Positions 1-10,800 of a stretch of DNA of 64,000 nt are shown here, one piece after another. This stretch comes from Bradysia coprophila (Eukaryota > Arthropoda > Insecta > Diptera > Sciaridae), in assembly GCF_014529535.1 (NCBI RefSeq), contig NW_023503501.1, forward strand, positions 7,580,504 to 7,644,503, read 5' to 3'. Every line of letters begins with the position of its first letter. Position 1 is the first letter of the stretch. A model generated the notes under the pieces. The model was not told where the DNA came from and searched no databases. It was given only the letters and a program-made list of their open reading frames with translations. Position numbers and translations under genes: made by a program.

Positions 1-1019
1 CCATCTTATACAGCAAAAAGTATGTTTAAAAAAATGAAGTAAAAGATTTGAAATAAATTTTTCGATAAAAAAAAACTTTCTTTAAATGAAGTAATAGATT
101 CTTGCTTGCTGATTTGATCCAATTATTTGCAATTAATTCATAAAGCTAATCTACCGCCGTTTCCATACCCGAACGAAAGTATAAAAACAGTGTAACTAAG
201 AAGCAAAAACAGTGGGTGCCTAATACTTGTTATTCAAATGAGGGAACTATATTTTCGTAGAGAATGTGTTAGCATACCAATTAGTTTGCATTCTGGGAAA
301 ATTCCGTGACCAGTCGTTTACTTTTGGAAATATTACATCAAAAACACCGCAGAATGATGTATTGATGGAGGCAAATAACGGGGCAAATATTAGCAGTCAT
401 ATTTCTTCCAACGAATTCACGAAACAATGTCTTACATTGACTATTCTGAAAATGATGCTAAAAACTGGAAAGTTAACTTTATTGCACCAATGAAAATATC
501 AGTCGGAACGTTTCTTTTTAGTGAGCGAAACTCAAGCAATTTTCTTATTTACAAAAAGTTGATCGAACGTTAAAGTTTGTGTACAACGAGGCTGTTCGAT
601 TGATACATAACTTCTCTGGTGATTGTTTTGATAAAAACGTTTTGAAACAAATTACAGTTTGTAGAGCGCTGAAGACGTTCAGCAGAATTTTTTTTTTATT
701 GAACTATGTTGCGTTGGTCAGTAATTCAATTCATTTACAGACAGGTGTGTTTATGTAAAACATTTTGATACGTGATACCAACGTTCTTAATCTCTTTGAG
801 GAAGTTGATTGAACAGACTGTGTGTACGTTTCCTATTTATGAATGAATGGAAACTTCTATTTGAATTTTAGAAAATCCAATTTATGAATCTCAGTTCTCT
901 ATAGTAGTCTCTCTCGGTGGTAAAAGTGGTAATTGAGGAAGGAGTCATTTTGCTAACACATCACCCGTACCTAATCTACTACTGATCGATAAAAGTTTAC
1001 TATTTTCACTACTTTACAG
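1..1019. other. Upstream region of the transporter gene
   Basis: This AT-rich stretch lies 5' of the first recognisable exon of the SLC22-type gene. That exon begins after an acceptor at 1018-1019 and is entered in phase 0, so a start-bearing exon should lie here or upstream of the window. I could not identify that ATG exon. An open frame at 266-493 has no recognisable family resemblance and I do not call it. Positions 30-110 hold two copies of a dispersed GAAGTAAWAGAT-like motif also seen near 8390, 32190-32260 and 45375. Confidence 0.4.
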
Positions 1020-3257
1020 GCGGAACTACCACTACTCAGCAATTCCGCTGGGAATCAGCTACAAGCCCCAACAACCGATCAATCAATCAACTACCAATGT
1101 AGACCGCCACCAAGTCCATCTCTGGTGGTCACTTCTGATAACAATCATCAAGTCCCCGAAAAGCGTAAAATAGAAAAATTCGACGTCGACGAGAAAATGG
1201 AAAAGGTCGATATAATTGGTCGCATCACCGGAAAGTTCGGTCGGTGGCAATTACGTTCAGTATTTTTAATTTATCTCACCAAAATACCATCGTCTTGGTT
1301 CATGGCATGCATCATATTCACTGCTCCAGCGGCCCGGCATGGTGAATTCTATTGCAAACCATCCGAAAACATAGTGAATCAATTGACCAATCAAAGCAGT
1401 GCTCATTGGCAGCATATTATCAAAGCGAACAAGACTGACTGGATTAGTATTAATCATCCGAATAAAGAGGAAACAGCTGACGAGGAATTTGCTATCGATT
1501 TTTGTAATGTTTATGCGGATGCCGAGGATCATGCGAAAATCTACTTTCATAATCATACACACCAACATCCTTGGGTTCGGCCGCACAGAAATGCTTCGAT
1601 CATTCCATGTGACGCGTTTGTACATCACACCGAGTATAAGTCAATCATAACGGATTATGATTTGGTTTGCTCACGAGACATATTGGTAGCGACCACTCAG
1701 TTCTTCCATTTGTTTGGAGTTTTGACTGGCGGGCTACTCGCAGTCAATTTATTAAAAATGTAAGTGAAATTGAACGGTACTTGAGGACTTCTCTATTCGG
1801 TCCAAGGTAAATTTCGTTAGACCTAATTCACTTCTTCTATTCGAATGTAGCATTAGCCCGAAAAGAGTGATGCTGTTCGGAATGTTGGCACAAATCTTTT
1901 GCGGGAATATGACCGGCCAAGTGAGTACCTACGGGCTTCATGTATTTTTTCGGAGTTTATCAGCTGTTTGTTGTGGTCAAATGTATACTGCCGGGCAAAT
2001 GATATGTAAGCTTTAGAGAAGAACTAAATTGTTAGATCGACTGATCGATTTGCCTTAAATTGCCAGTTTCCGACATTACACATGGTCGACCAAGGACCAT
2101 AATAACATGTCTTTTCGAACAATTCTGGTCCATTGGTGTTATCCTTCTACCCGGTCTTGCGAGTTTCTTCAGCAGTTGGTCCCATATTTACATGGCCATT
2201 TCCATGCCGACAGTTTTGCTGATAGTCGCTCTTCCGTAAGTCTGAAGCAAAGATTGTGTTGCAATAAATCGGTCAACGGATTTATCTCGACCTATAGATG
2301 GATTCCCAACTCTCCTCGTTGGCTTATCGAACACGGCCGCATCGAGGAGGCAAAGCAAATTCTAATCGAATCGGCGCAATACAATGAACGAATGCATTTG
2401 GTGCCCGGCAATTTAGATGAACTGCTTCGGCAACAATCGATTGACGTAAAGGCAGCACCTCCGCCGGCTGGTTGGTGGACTCTGTGGAAAGGGAAAGGTG
2501 CCGTTCGGAATATGATTTGTGTGCATGGAGCTTGGATGATTTACATTGTGACCTACTATGGAATGCTGTTAAACATAAGGACGTTTAGTCGAGACCATTT
2601 AGAAATTAATACGGTCGTTGCTGGTAAGTTGACCGTTAACTTCGTAATCGAAGAGAGTTTATTTACATAATTCAAAATATTTAGCCCTTTGCGAGATCGC
2701 TGGAGTGTTTATCGGATTGTTACTCATCCTATACACAGAGAAGAAATGGTTGTGGTCAGGGATTTTTAATGTTCTGGGTGCCGCTGTGGCGTACGCAGTT
2801 TGGTTCATTCCACCGAAGCGTATGTTCTATTACCATCTCAGCACCTTTCATACTAATAAAAATGTGTTCCATTTTAAAAGCCAGTGGCGATGCTCGGGTA
2901 GCAGTTCTGATGGCAATATCAATGGTATCCAAGGTGGCGATATCATCGACTTTAGCGATGCTAACCACATGCAGCACCGAATTGGTGTGTGAAGAAAAGA
3001 AGAAAATTTGTGCGTTCTCGACGGTAGTTTGGGCCAGAATCTGGCTACTAACGGCACCGTTTGTTGGAGCTACAGTCGTTTTCGGAAATTGGGTTCCGCA
3101 AACGGCAATGGCCACGTTGAGCATCATTGGTGGCTTCCTTACGATGGGCATAACCAGTCCTAGAACTATTCCGAAAACAAAGCGTAACAATTTGCCGACC
3201 GAACTATCAGCGGATGTTTGGACGGTAAATGATCATAAGACGAAAATACAGATGTGA
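1020..3257 (+). CDS. SLC22-type organic cation transporter (5' end not found)
   Basis: This is a major-facilitator transporter for small organic ions in the plasma membrane. Exons join in frame: 1020-1759, 1851-2005, 2067-2235, 2298-2623, 2685-2819 and 2881-3257 (stop), giving 633 residues from the first visible exon. Visible family features are GRWQLRSVFLIYL leading into TM1, a large loop before TM2 with Cys residues and several N-glycosylation sequons (NQS, NKT, NHT, NAS), and NSPRWLIEHGR after TM6, the family's SPRWL signature. The last exon carries the final TM helices and a short hydrophilic tail. The N-terminal motifs resemble the insect carcinine-transporter subgroup (CarT-like), but I would not fix the substrate. 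The exon at 1020 is entered in phase 0 and has no convincing ATG, so the start codon is in an unseen exon. Confidence 0.85.
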
Positions 3258-4077
3258 TGCTCGATGCGATTTCATTTCCTGTTAGTTAAAATAATTTTTT
3301 AGTTTTAATCGTTGATTGTGATGTTAAGTTTATGAGAAGAAAATATTTATTTAAACAAAAAATGCGAAATTTGAGACTTTTATTCTTAGCATGAGTTGGA
3401 TTGGTCGACTAGGATTTGCTGCTTACTCCAAATTTCTTCTTAACCATCCATCCCTGACAAGCATATTATCGGTAGTCTTACTAACGGATCTACTACTTCA
3501 TTTCATCTAACATGCTTTTTGATATACAAGACCGTGAGGCTACGCTTATTCTTGAAGGCAATTTTGATATCAGATGCTAGCCGACCGTAACAGGTATGCC
3601 CGAAAAATTAACAAAATCTATTTTATAACTCATCCAATATCCACCTTCTACTCAGTGCCGCCTTTTCCATATGGGCCAAATGGGCAAATGCCCGTGGCGC
3701 CCGAAGTGGAGCAGAAGACAATGGCGCCCGAGGTCCTTAAAAAAAAATTAGCTTTACTAAATTGGCGCCAATTTTTTCAATTGCCCGATGGCGCCCAAAA
3801 GCTAAAGGCGGCACTGCTTCTACTTCAGATTTTGTCTAAAAGACGTACAGATTCGACAACTACTAATGATATGCTTGCAGTCGCAATATGTAAAAGGTAA
3901 AAGGATTTTTATCAGTCTGTAAGAAATATTTCAAAGAAAATCGGCCGCTTCGCTTTATTGTGTACGTGTTACAATGTTTACAGTTTAATCAGAGAATTAG
4001 GTCAATGTCGCAACATCATTAGAATCGGTTCAAATCATAGAAGATAAGCATTTTAAATACGGACCCAATGGAAATGG
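3258..4077. other. Intergenic region, no gene seen
   Basis: This is the 3' flank of the transporter gene. At 3660-3800 there is a GC-richer patch with repeated GGCGCC and TGGGC/GCCCA motifs in both orientations. A similar patch recurs at 5565-5680. The open frame at 3574-3900 runs through this patch, shows no recognisable domain and is not called. Confidence 0.4.
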
Positions 4078-4085
4078 CGTCTAAC

Positions 4086-4772
4086 AGGTAACGAGTAATT
4101 TCTCGCCGCGCGAGATTACACATATTATAGCGGAATTTCGCGCCCATTTCAATTGCTAACTTGATTTAGAGAATTTTTACGAGTACCTGGCGATAAATTG
4201 GCGGTAGATTCAGTGTAGTATCAGGCACATAAATTTTGGAGATGCGAATTTTATTCTAACACCCTAGAGCTTTGTATCAGGGATACCGGTATCCTTAGAA
4301 AGTGTGGATTTTCCTTTTACAAAACGTTAGGATACCGGTATTCCAACTAAAATACACGTATTTTGTATCAAGGATACCGGTATCCCGACATAGAAAGTGT
4401 GGATTTTCCTTTTACAAAACGTTAGAATACCGGTATCCCAACTGAGATACACGTATTATGTATCAAGGATACCGGTATCCCGACATAGAACGTGTGAATT
4501 TTCCTTTTACAAAACGTTCGGATACCGGTATCCCAACTGAGATACACATATTTTGCATCAATGATACCGGTATCTTTACTCAGAAAAAGTGGATTTTCCT
4601 TTTACAAAATGTTAGATGCCTGCATCGCAACTGAGACGTTGCGAGATTCCTACCAGCAAGAAATTCCTTATGGGCGCGAAATTACACTAATAAAGTAGGA
4701 ATTTCGCGTGGCGCGAGATTTCTACTTTAATAGTGTAATTTCGCGCCCATACGGCGCGAAATTACTACTAGC
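4086..4772. mobile_element. hAT-like non-autonomous element with GGATACCGGTATCC array
   Basis: The element is bounded by an 8-bp direct duplication, CGTCTAAC, at 4078-4085 and 4773-4780, as expected for hAT-type insertion. The ends are imperfect inverted repeats sharing AGTAATTTCKCGCCG. Inside are about three and a half tandem units of roughly 120 bp (4265-4625), each with palindromic ATACCGGTAT cores and the phrase GTGGATTTTCCTTTTACAAAA. The right part is a strong hairpin built on GGGCGCGAAATTACAC. There is no transposase, so it must depend on one supplied elsewhere. Confidence 0.75.
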
Positions 4773-5885
4773 CGTCTAACAATCTAATTTCCTATATTGA
4801 AACACAGAGATACGGACCGAGATTTACATCTTTTAGAGATTACCATTGCGTAACCGAATCCTTTTTGGAGTTAAAATTTAATCTCCCAGGAATTACTTTT
4901 GTTACATTTCGAACTGTTAAAATTACATTAGATGTGCCGATGTTTGAATGTTACAGCAAACTAGCTTCACACTGAAACATTACGTTCTTAATCCAATCGA
5001 AGTTTATTTCGCATCGCTGTTCCGCAGAAAAAAATCACCGTGGAATAAAAAAAAAGTTCTTTAATCTCTACAACCCCAACCAATCGAAAGTAATCACTCA
5101 CTGACATCAAATTTTAATCCCAAATTTGTATCTGTAAAATATACCTTTTCCGAGATATAAGAAAAATTCGCTGTCCAGCCAATTGCTACTTGAAGGAATA
5201 TTTATCTGAGTTACAACATACAACAATTCGGATAAATTACCTCATTAGTCGGAGCAACGAAACAGTAATAAACTTTTGAGGATCAAGATACAATTTGCAT
5301 ACAGCCGACGCTAATTTGAATTGTAGTCTAAGTGTTCTACTACTTCCTTCTATTGGCGTACTATTTCCTTCCATTGGTCATAAATAGCAACTACGATCTG
5401 TCCCAGCAGTAGTTTGCTCGCGTAGTTTCGCCCCCGGTGTTATATCAACTCCTATTGTTTTGATGTAATGCTAACCATTTTCTGATAATCAACGGCCAAT
5501 TACATTGATTTTGTGAACATACGCATCTCTCTCACTTTTATGCTTGCCAGTACTGCACTGGCCCTATGGGCGTTTGGGCGATTCCCGAAGGGCCTTTTGA
5601 TTTTTGTATGGATAAAGGTCAACGGATTGCCTTTCGAAAAATTTCTTCATACAACGCCCGATGGGCTTTTTTGAGCCAGTCCGGTACTGATGCTTGCGCC
5701 ATAATAACATGCAATCGCGCTCTACATTATGCATATTCCCAAAAATTTAACGTCGTAACCGGGGCTTCGTGTCTCTCTCTTTCGTTTGACGACAGTACAA
5801 AGTGTGAAAGAGGTGAATATAGTCGAATGCAACATAGGTAACTGTCGAATTAGTAAAACAATCAATCAGAAAATAGTACATTACC

Positions 5886-5992
5886 AGTGAAGTAATTTGA
5901 TATGTCGTATCCAGATGAGTAAAAGTATCCGATGGTTTCAGTCCGAGGTACTTTTACTCATCGCGATACGAGATATCAAATTATTTCACATG
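5886..5992. repeat. Short palindromic element
   Basis: Two arms of about 40 bp (5888-5927 and 5948-5991) are near-perfect reverse complements, pairing GAAGTAATTTGATAT with ATATCAAATTATTTC. The spacer is about 20 bp. This is the form of a small foldback or MITE-type element. Confidence 0.7.
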
Positions 5993-6139
5993 TAAAGTGT
6001 AACGTTTTACTTTACGAGCGAGGGAAAAGGTTTTCACTAGTGAGGGAATAGCCATAAAAGTAGAAAAAAAAACATAATCTACGCGGTGACCCGCACGTAT
6101 CGTGAGCAACATCCCTAAAGGGCATTTCCTCCGACATCT

Positions 6140-6408
6140 CAGAGACTACTTACTGAACCGATTTTGATTACCTTTTTTTTCCTCTGAAAGGTAGTAAACA
6201 GATATGAGTTTTGAGTCCGACAAAAATTTCAGTGAAATTGGCATTGTTCGTCGTATTCTCTAGATGCTCTTCAGTTTTTCGACAATATCTTCGGAACCAT
6301 ATGGCCGAATGACTTAAAGGCGGGCTCAAAATTCATAACTTTTAACTACCTTTCAGGGAAAAAAGGTTATCAAAATTGGTTCAGTAGATTTTACCAAAAA
6401 TAGTCCCT
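6140..6408. repeat. Foldback element with ~75-bp arms
   Basis: Positions 6140-6215 and 6325-6408 are inverted copies. TACTGAACCGATTTTGATTA on the left pairs with a slightly diverged ATCAAAATTGGTTCAGTA on the right, and CTGAAAGGTAGT pairs with ACTACCTTTCAG. No open frame is associated. Confidence 0.65.
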
Positions 6409-6689
6409 GGCTGATAGGTGTAGTACAGCATATCATTTTCTTGTTCAACTATCAGTAGCCATTGAATGTTTTTCCTTTTTAGTGACCCTATATTTTATCA
6501 CTAAATTCGCTTGTACATACCAGCCGAAGATTTTTTTTTTAAGTACTGCCTCTAGTTACATTGAGTCTTTCTATCATTAGACACTCATGAATATTTGAAA
6601 AAACAAATTATTTGTTCACAGAGGGTAGAAATTAGGCATTTCTAATGTTTGTGGCTAGAGTAGAACGAGTAAATAAAATCCATTGAAAT

Positions 6690-6802
6690 GTTCGGGATAA
6701 AAAGTTAAAAAGTCACGTTTCCGTGTGATTTTTAACCTCAGCTTCACCTCGGATCAACAAACTTTGCACGAAAACTGGACTTTTCAACTTTTTACCCTTA
6801 CG
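6690..6802. repeat. Short inverted-repeat element, family also at 63675
   Basis: The ends GGGATAAAAAGTTAAAAAGTC and its near reverse complement at 6778-6800 flank a body containing CCTCGGATCAACAAA. The same leading GGGATAAAAAG and the same CCTCGGATCAACAAA recur at 63678-63750, so this is a dispersed family. Confidence 0.55.
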
Positions 6803-7420
6803 TAAATAACTATTGTTCTACGTGCCCTTTTCTGAGACGCATTACGTTGTCTGGTAAGAACATAAGTGATCGAACCGAACAAATAGTTGAAATGAAAGAT
6901 TTTTTTTGGTTTTTTGTTAATCACCCTTCATTTTGACAAGCGTTTATACAAAATATCCATCTTACTCATAAGATTTTTTCTAAAATTAAGATTCGAATAC
7001 AAGCACAGAATAAATATTTTTAACATTTTGTAATGAGAACGTCAGCACTTTTTATACTATGGAATTCATTGCATTCATAAATCGTCTACTAAGATAAACT
7101 AATTAATTTTGTTTTTAAATAAAACTAACACCTCAACGATATGCATTCGGCGTATCTCCTCGCCGTCAACGGTAATAGCAGCTTTCTTCGATTCACAAAT
7201 TTATTTCAGATTAATTACAAGTCAAGGCAAAAGTAAGTGTACTGGTGACAATCACTTTATCACTCATCATCCAACTGTTGTTGGTTTTAACATGCTGTGA
7301 AGAAAATTTCGAACATTGAACTCACCAATACGGCGGACACTTTGAATAGAATGCAACAATAAAGGGAAGCCGACGAGCAAAAGCGTAACTCTCGGTTTTT
7401 TTAAATATGAAATTGCCAGA

Positions 7421-7505
7421 GGTAGTGAAATTTCATCATGAATTTGCTTCAGCTGATTCACACATACAATCAAAATTGTTTGTAATTTTTTGTTTGGTTG
7501 AAGCT
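7421..7505. mobile_element. Fragment of TA-flanked MITE family
   Basis: The sequence GAAATTTCATCATGAATTTG followed by CTTCAGCTGATTC matches the terminal repeats of the complete copies at 36230-36410 and 51337-51526. Only one end is clear here, so it looks like a truncated copy in the 3' flank of the minus-strand TACC gene. Confidence 0.5.
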
Positions 7506-7702
7506 CCGACACGCATGCGAGTGGTAATGGTAAAACCGTGAAAAATCACAAAATCAGAGCATTCAAGATGAGCCAGTCGGAAAGCGAGGAATCTAACAAA
7601 AACCAGTGATAGCAACAACAAGGAAAAACGGATAACGAAACCCAATCCAATAGAAATGAGAAACCGAAATTTTTATTCGTTGCATTGACCCCGTCCCGTT
7701 TC

Positions 7703-7708
7703 TTTATT
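7703..7708 (-). promoter_or_regulatory. Poly(A) signal for the minus-strand TACC gene
   Basis: An AATAAA on the minus strand lies about 145 bp beyond the TACC stop codon. It is the first canonical signal after the stop. Confidence 0.5.
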
Positions 7709-7851
7709 TCACAAATTTTAATAATTCCTCATCATCATCATCATCGTCTCACTTGTGTTCCAACACATAAACATTTTAACTGAACAATGAAAATCACAAG
7801 AAAGATTCTACCTCTCGGATTTAAAAAAAAAACTTAAAATTAAACGAAGCC

Positions 7852-10800
7852 TTAATTTCGCTGACCGCTAATGAGTTCATCGCATATTTTCACTAATTCT
7901 TCGTTCTCCTTCTTCTTCTGTGACAATTCTTCGGCGACGGCATTTTTATGAATCTCTTCCCGTTTGATTTGCGCTCTCAGCTTCGTGTTGTCCAACGAAA
8001 TTGTTCGGGTTTGCTGTTCCAATTTCGTATTAGCACTGAAACAAGACACAATTGGGTGGTTAGGTTTCCATGTAAACATTGGGTGACGAAATAGAAGTCG
8101 AGAAGACTATCTTTTACAAATGGACGACCACGAAGACTACAAGACTAAGGCAACGCCGTCTAGTGTATTATTTGTCCATAATGATGTGTGTTATGCTCTC
8201 TTATGAGGCAACACGTAAATGTTAGAACTTACGAAGTAAAAGATTTTCGCATAAAACTGGAGTCTGAGAAGAGGAAATGATCAGCAAAAGTACAATAGAC
8301 ATCCCAGCCACAGTTTCCAAGTGACCTGATCTATACGCTCAAGACAAATCTAAATCCTTTGATTTATTGCTTTCTTCGATCTATTACTTCATTAGTTCAA
8401 ACGTGACCTTGACCTACATACGACGGCTTCAATCAAAGTTAATTCCTTTGTTGTCTGTCGTCCATATCGATAACATTTACTATACACTGACACACATGAC
8501 TTAAGGTCTAATACTTACATATCAAACTGTTGCATTGTGTGACTCTTCATTTTATCGTATCTGAATTCTTGTTGCCTAAGTAAATCTTCAGCTTTCGCTT
8601 TATCCTCAGCTGTCGACGTAACTTTTTCCTGTAATTGGCCCGTATATTGTACATTACGTTCGAATTTCCTGCAAATAGAATTCTGCAATTAAAACCTCGG
8701 TCCATTCATTCAGCCGAACAGACATACATATGTAAATCGGCAAATGTTGATTCCAGTGACAGCAAATGTTGGAAAGTGACATCACGATCGGTTTTCAGTT
8801 CTTCGTGCTCTTTGTCATAGTTTTGGGACAGTTTTTCTTTTGCAGCCAGGGCTTCGGCTATTGCTTTTTCATACAATTCGAGAACATTGCTGCTTGTCAG
8901 CCAATGAAAATTGAGAAAAAAAAAATTAAATTCTCAACTGCCGAGTCAGACAGAGAATTCATGTACATACCTGGCCTTAGTTATCGCTTTATCCTTTTCT
9001 GTTATGCGTTTCAATAGGATTTCTTGCGTTGCTTCATATTCTTCCATTTTCTTGCGAATATTTTCATCAACCGATCTAAAAAACAGAGGAGCAAGACTTG
9101 AACATCGAACAATATCACAAGTGAAAAATGCATGGTCACATACGTAGTGTCGATCTTTTTGTTCGTCAACAACAATTCGTCCACGGAAATAACCTTGTCG
9201 CCGTTCTTTTCGATTCTGCAACACAAACAAATCAATTCAATCAATAGGCTCAAACCTCGGCTCAAACCCAAACCCCGTGCACAATTTCTTACCTAACGTT
9301 ATTCATGCAACTGTTGCTATCACTTTCCATAGCGTCAGCCACCTGAACTAAGAAACCATTCGATGGCAGTTCATTCGATGATGGATTGTCGCAAGAAATG
9401 GTATGTTTGGAAGAACCAGCAGACGTGGTATCTGTGCCTTCGTCGATTGGGGCTGGTGGTTTTGATAGTAAGGAACGACGATTTGTTAACGGATCGAAGC
9501 GCAACAGCAATGAACTACGTGGATCGTTTTCCGGATCAACAGAATTTGCACCTCGCGATTGAAGGAAATCAAAATCATTTGAGTTGAGGACCACTATCGG
9601 ACGAAAGGAAATAAAATCGATTTTAATTGATTTGTGAGTTTCGAGGACAATTCCAATTCGAAATGTTGGCCATTGCCATTCGTTGTGGGTCGATTCATAC
9701 ACAAATTCAATACAAATAAAGACGAAACTGATCGTCCGACGTATGTGGGTTTCTTAATGATTTAAGAAATGTTCCACATACCACTGCAGCAAGTCAGACT
9801 GTCAGTTTATATGTTGAACGGTACGAAAAACATGAATATCTCGGGCCAATAATTACCGATTTTCTAACCGCATGAGTCGAACTTTTCCACGGGACGTCAC
9901 TTGGATGACCAAAAATTACACAGAAAATTTAGAAATTCGATTTTTCGTTCGTAAATTCACAAAGTCTAAATACAAAAACGTATCTGTTTGTCTTGACACA
10001 CACAGATTGACACATAAGACGAAGAATGAAATGGGCGAGCGCATTGACAACGGTGAAAATTGGTGAATTTGCTCTCTTTCTTACGTTTTACCGTGCTCAA
10101 TGCGGAGAGACTGTTGTTAAGAGGGGAAATCAATATTATACCGACAAACTTCATGATATTTGCCAAACAAATAACAGAGAGGATTTTTTCGCAGAGAAAA
10201 TGAGTGGATGGCAGGAGGCATGCTCAACGTGTAAAGTAAACAAACTGGGAAAACGAAGTTCGTATTTAAAATGGGAAAAGGGTCAATCTTGACCTTGTAA
10301 AATCATGTGAGCGGAGAAACGGCGAGATCAGTTATCGACAGTAATGGAAGAAATAAGCGATGGCCCACGGTTGGTGTTGTCTAATATGGTGTAATATGAA
10401 TGTTTAAACAAACGAAGTACAAGATTTTGTATCAAACTTTGAACTGCATGATGTGGACATGATGTGAATGATTTAATGGTTATAATCACGACGATCTCTA
10501 GACTGTTATGAGGCAACAATGAAAAAATAATCAAAAAACTTACTGAAATTGTCGACATCTTCTTTTCGCTTATTCGATTGTCCAGCAGTCGGCAGTGTCG
10601 GCGCCTTAAAATCAAATGCTAACACATCACCATTCACCTCCGATTCCGTCGGCACTTTGTCATTATTTCCGCCTAATACAACCGTCGTGTTGATCGACTC
10701 CTTATTCGAACACTTGTCACTCGTCACATAAGTTTTATCAACTACAAAAGACGAGTCGCACTGTTTGTTCACCGGAACGTTGTTCGATTCGTTGGGTATG

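Larger units (their letters stand above)
4781..7680. other. Repeat-rich intergenic region
   Basis: No protein-coding gene is supported here. The region holds several inverted-repeat elements, listed separately (5886-5992, 6140-6408, 6690-6802 and a TA-flanked family fragment at 7421-7505). A frame at 5566-5841 crosses GGGCG/CGCCC inverted motifs and has no recognisable domain. The final part is the 3' flank of the minus-strand TACC gene. Confidence 0.5.

Noticed and set aside
5566..5841. 91-codon plus-strand open frame
   Set aside because: No recognisable domain, no splice partners, and it overlaps inverted GGGCG/CGCCC motifs.
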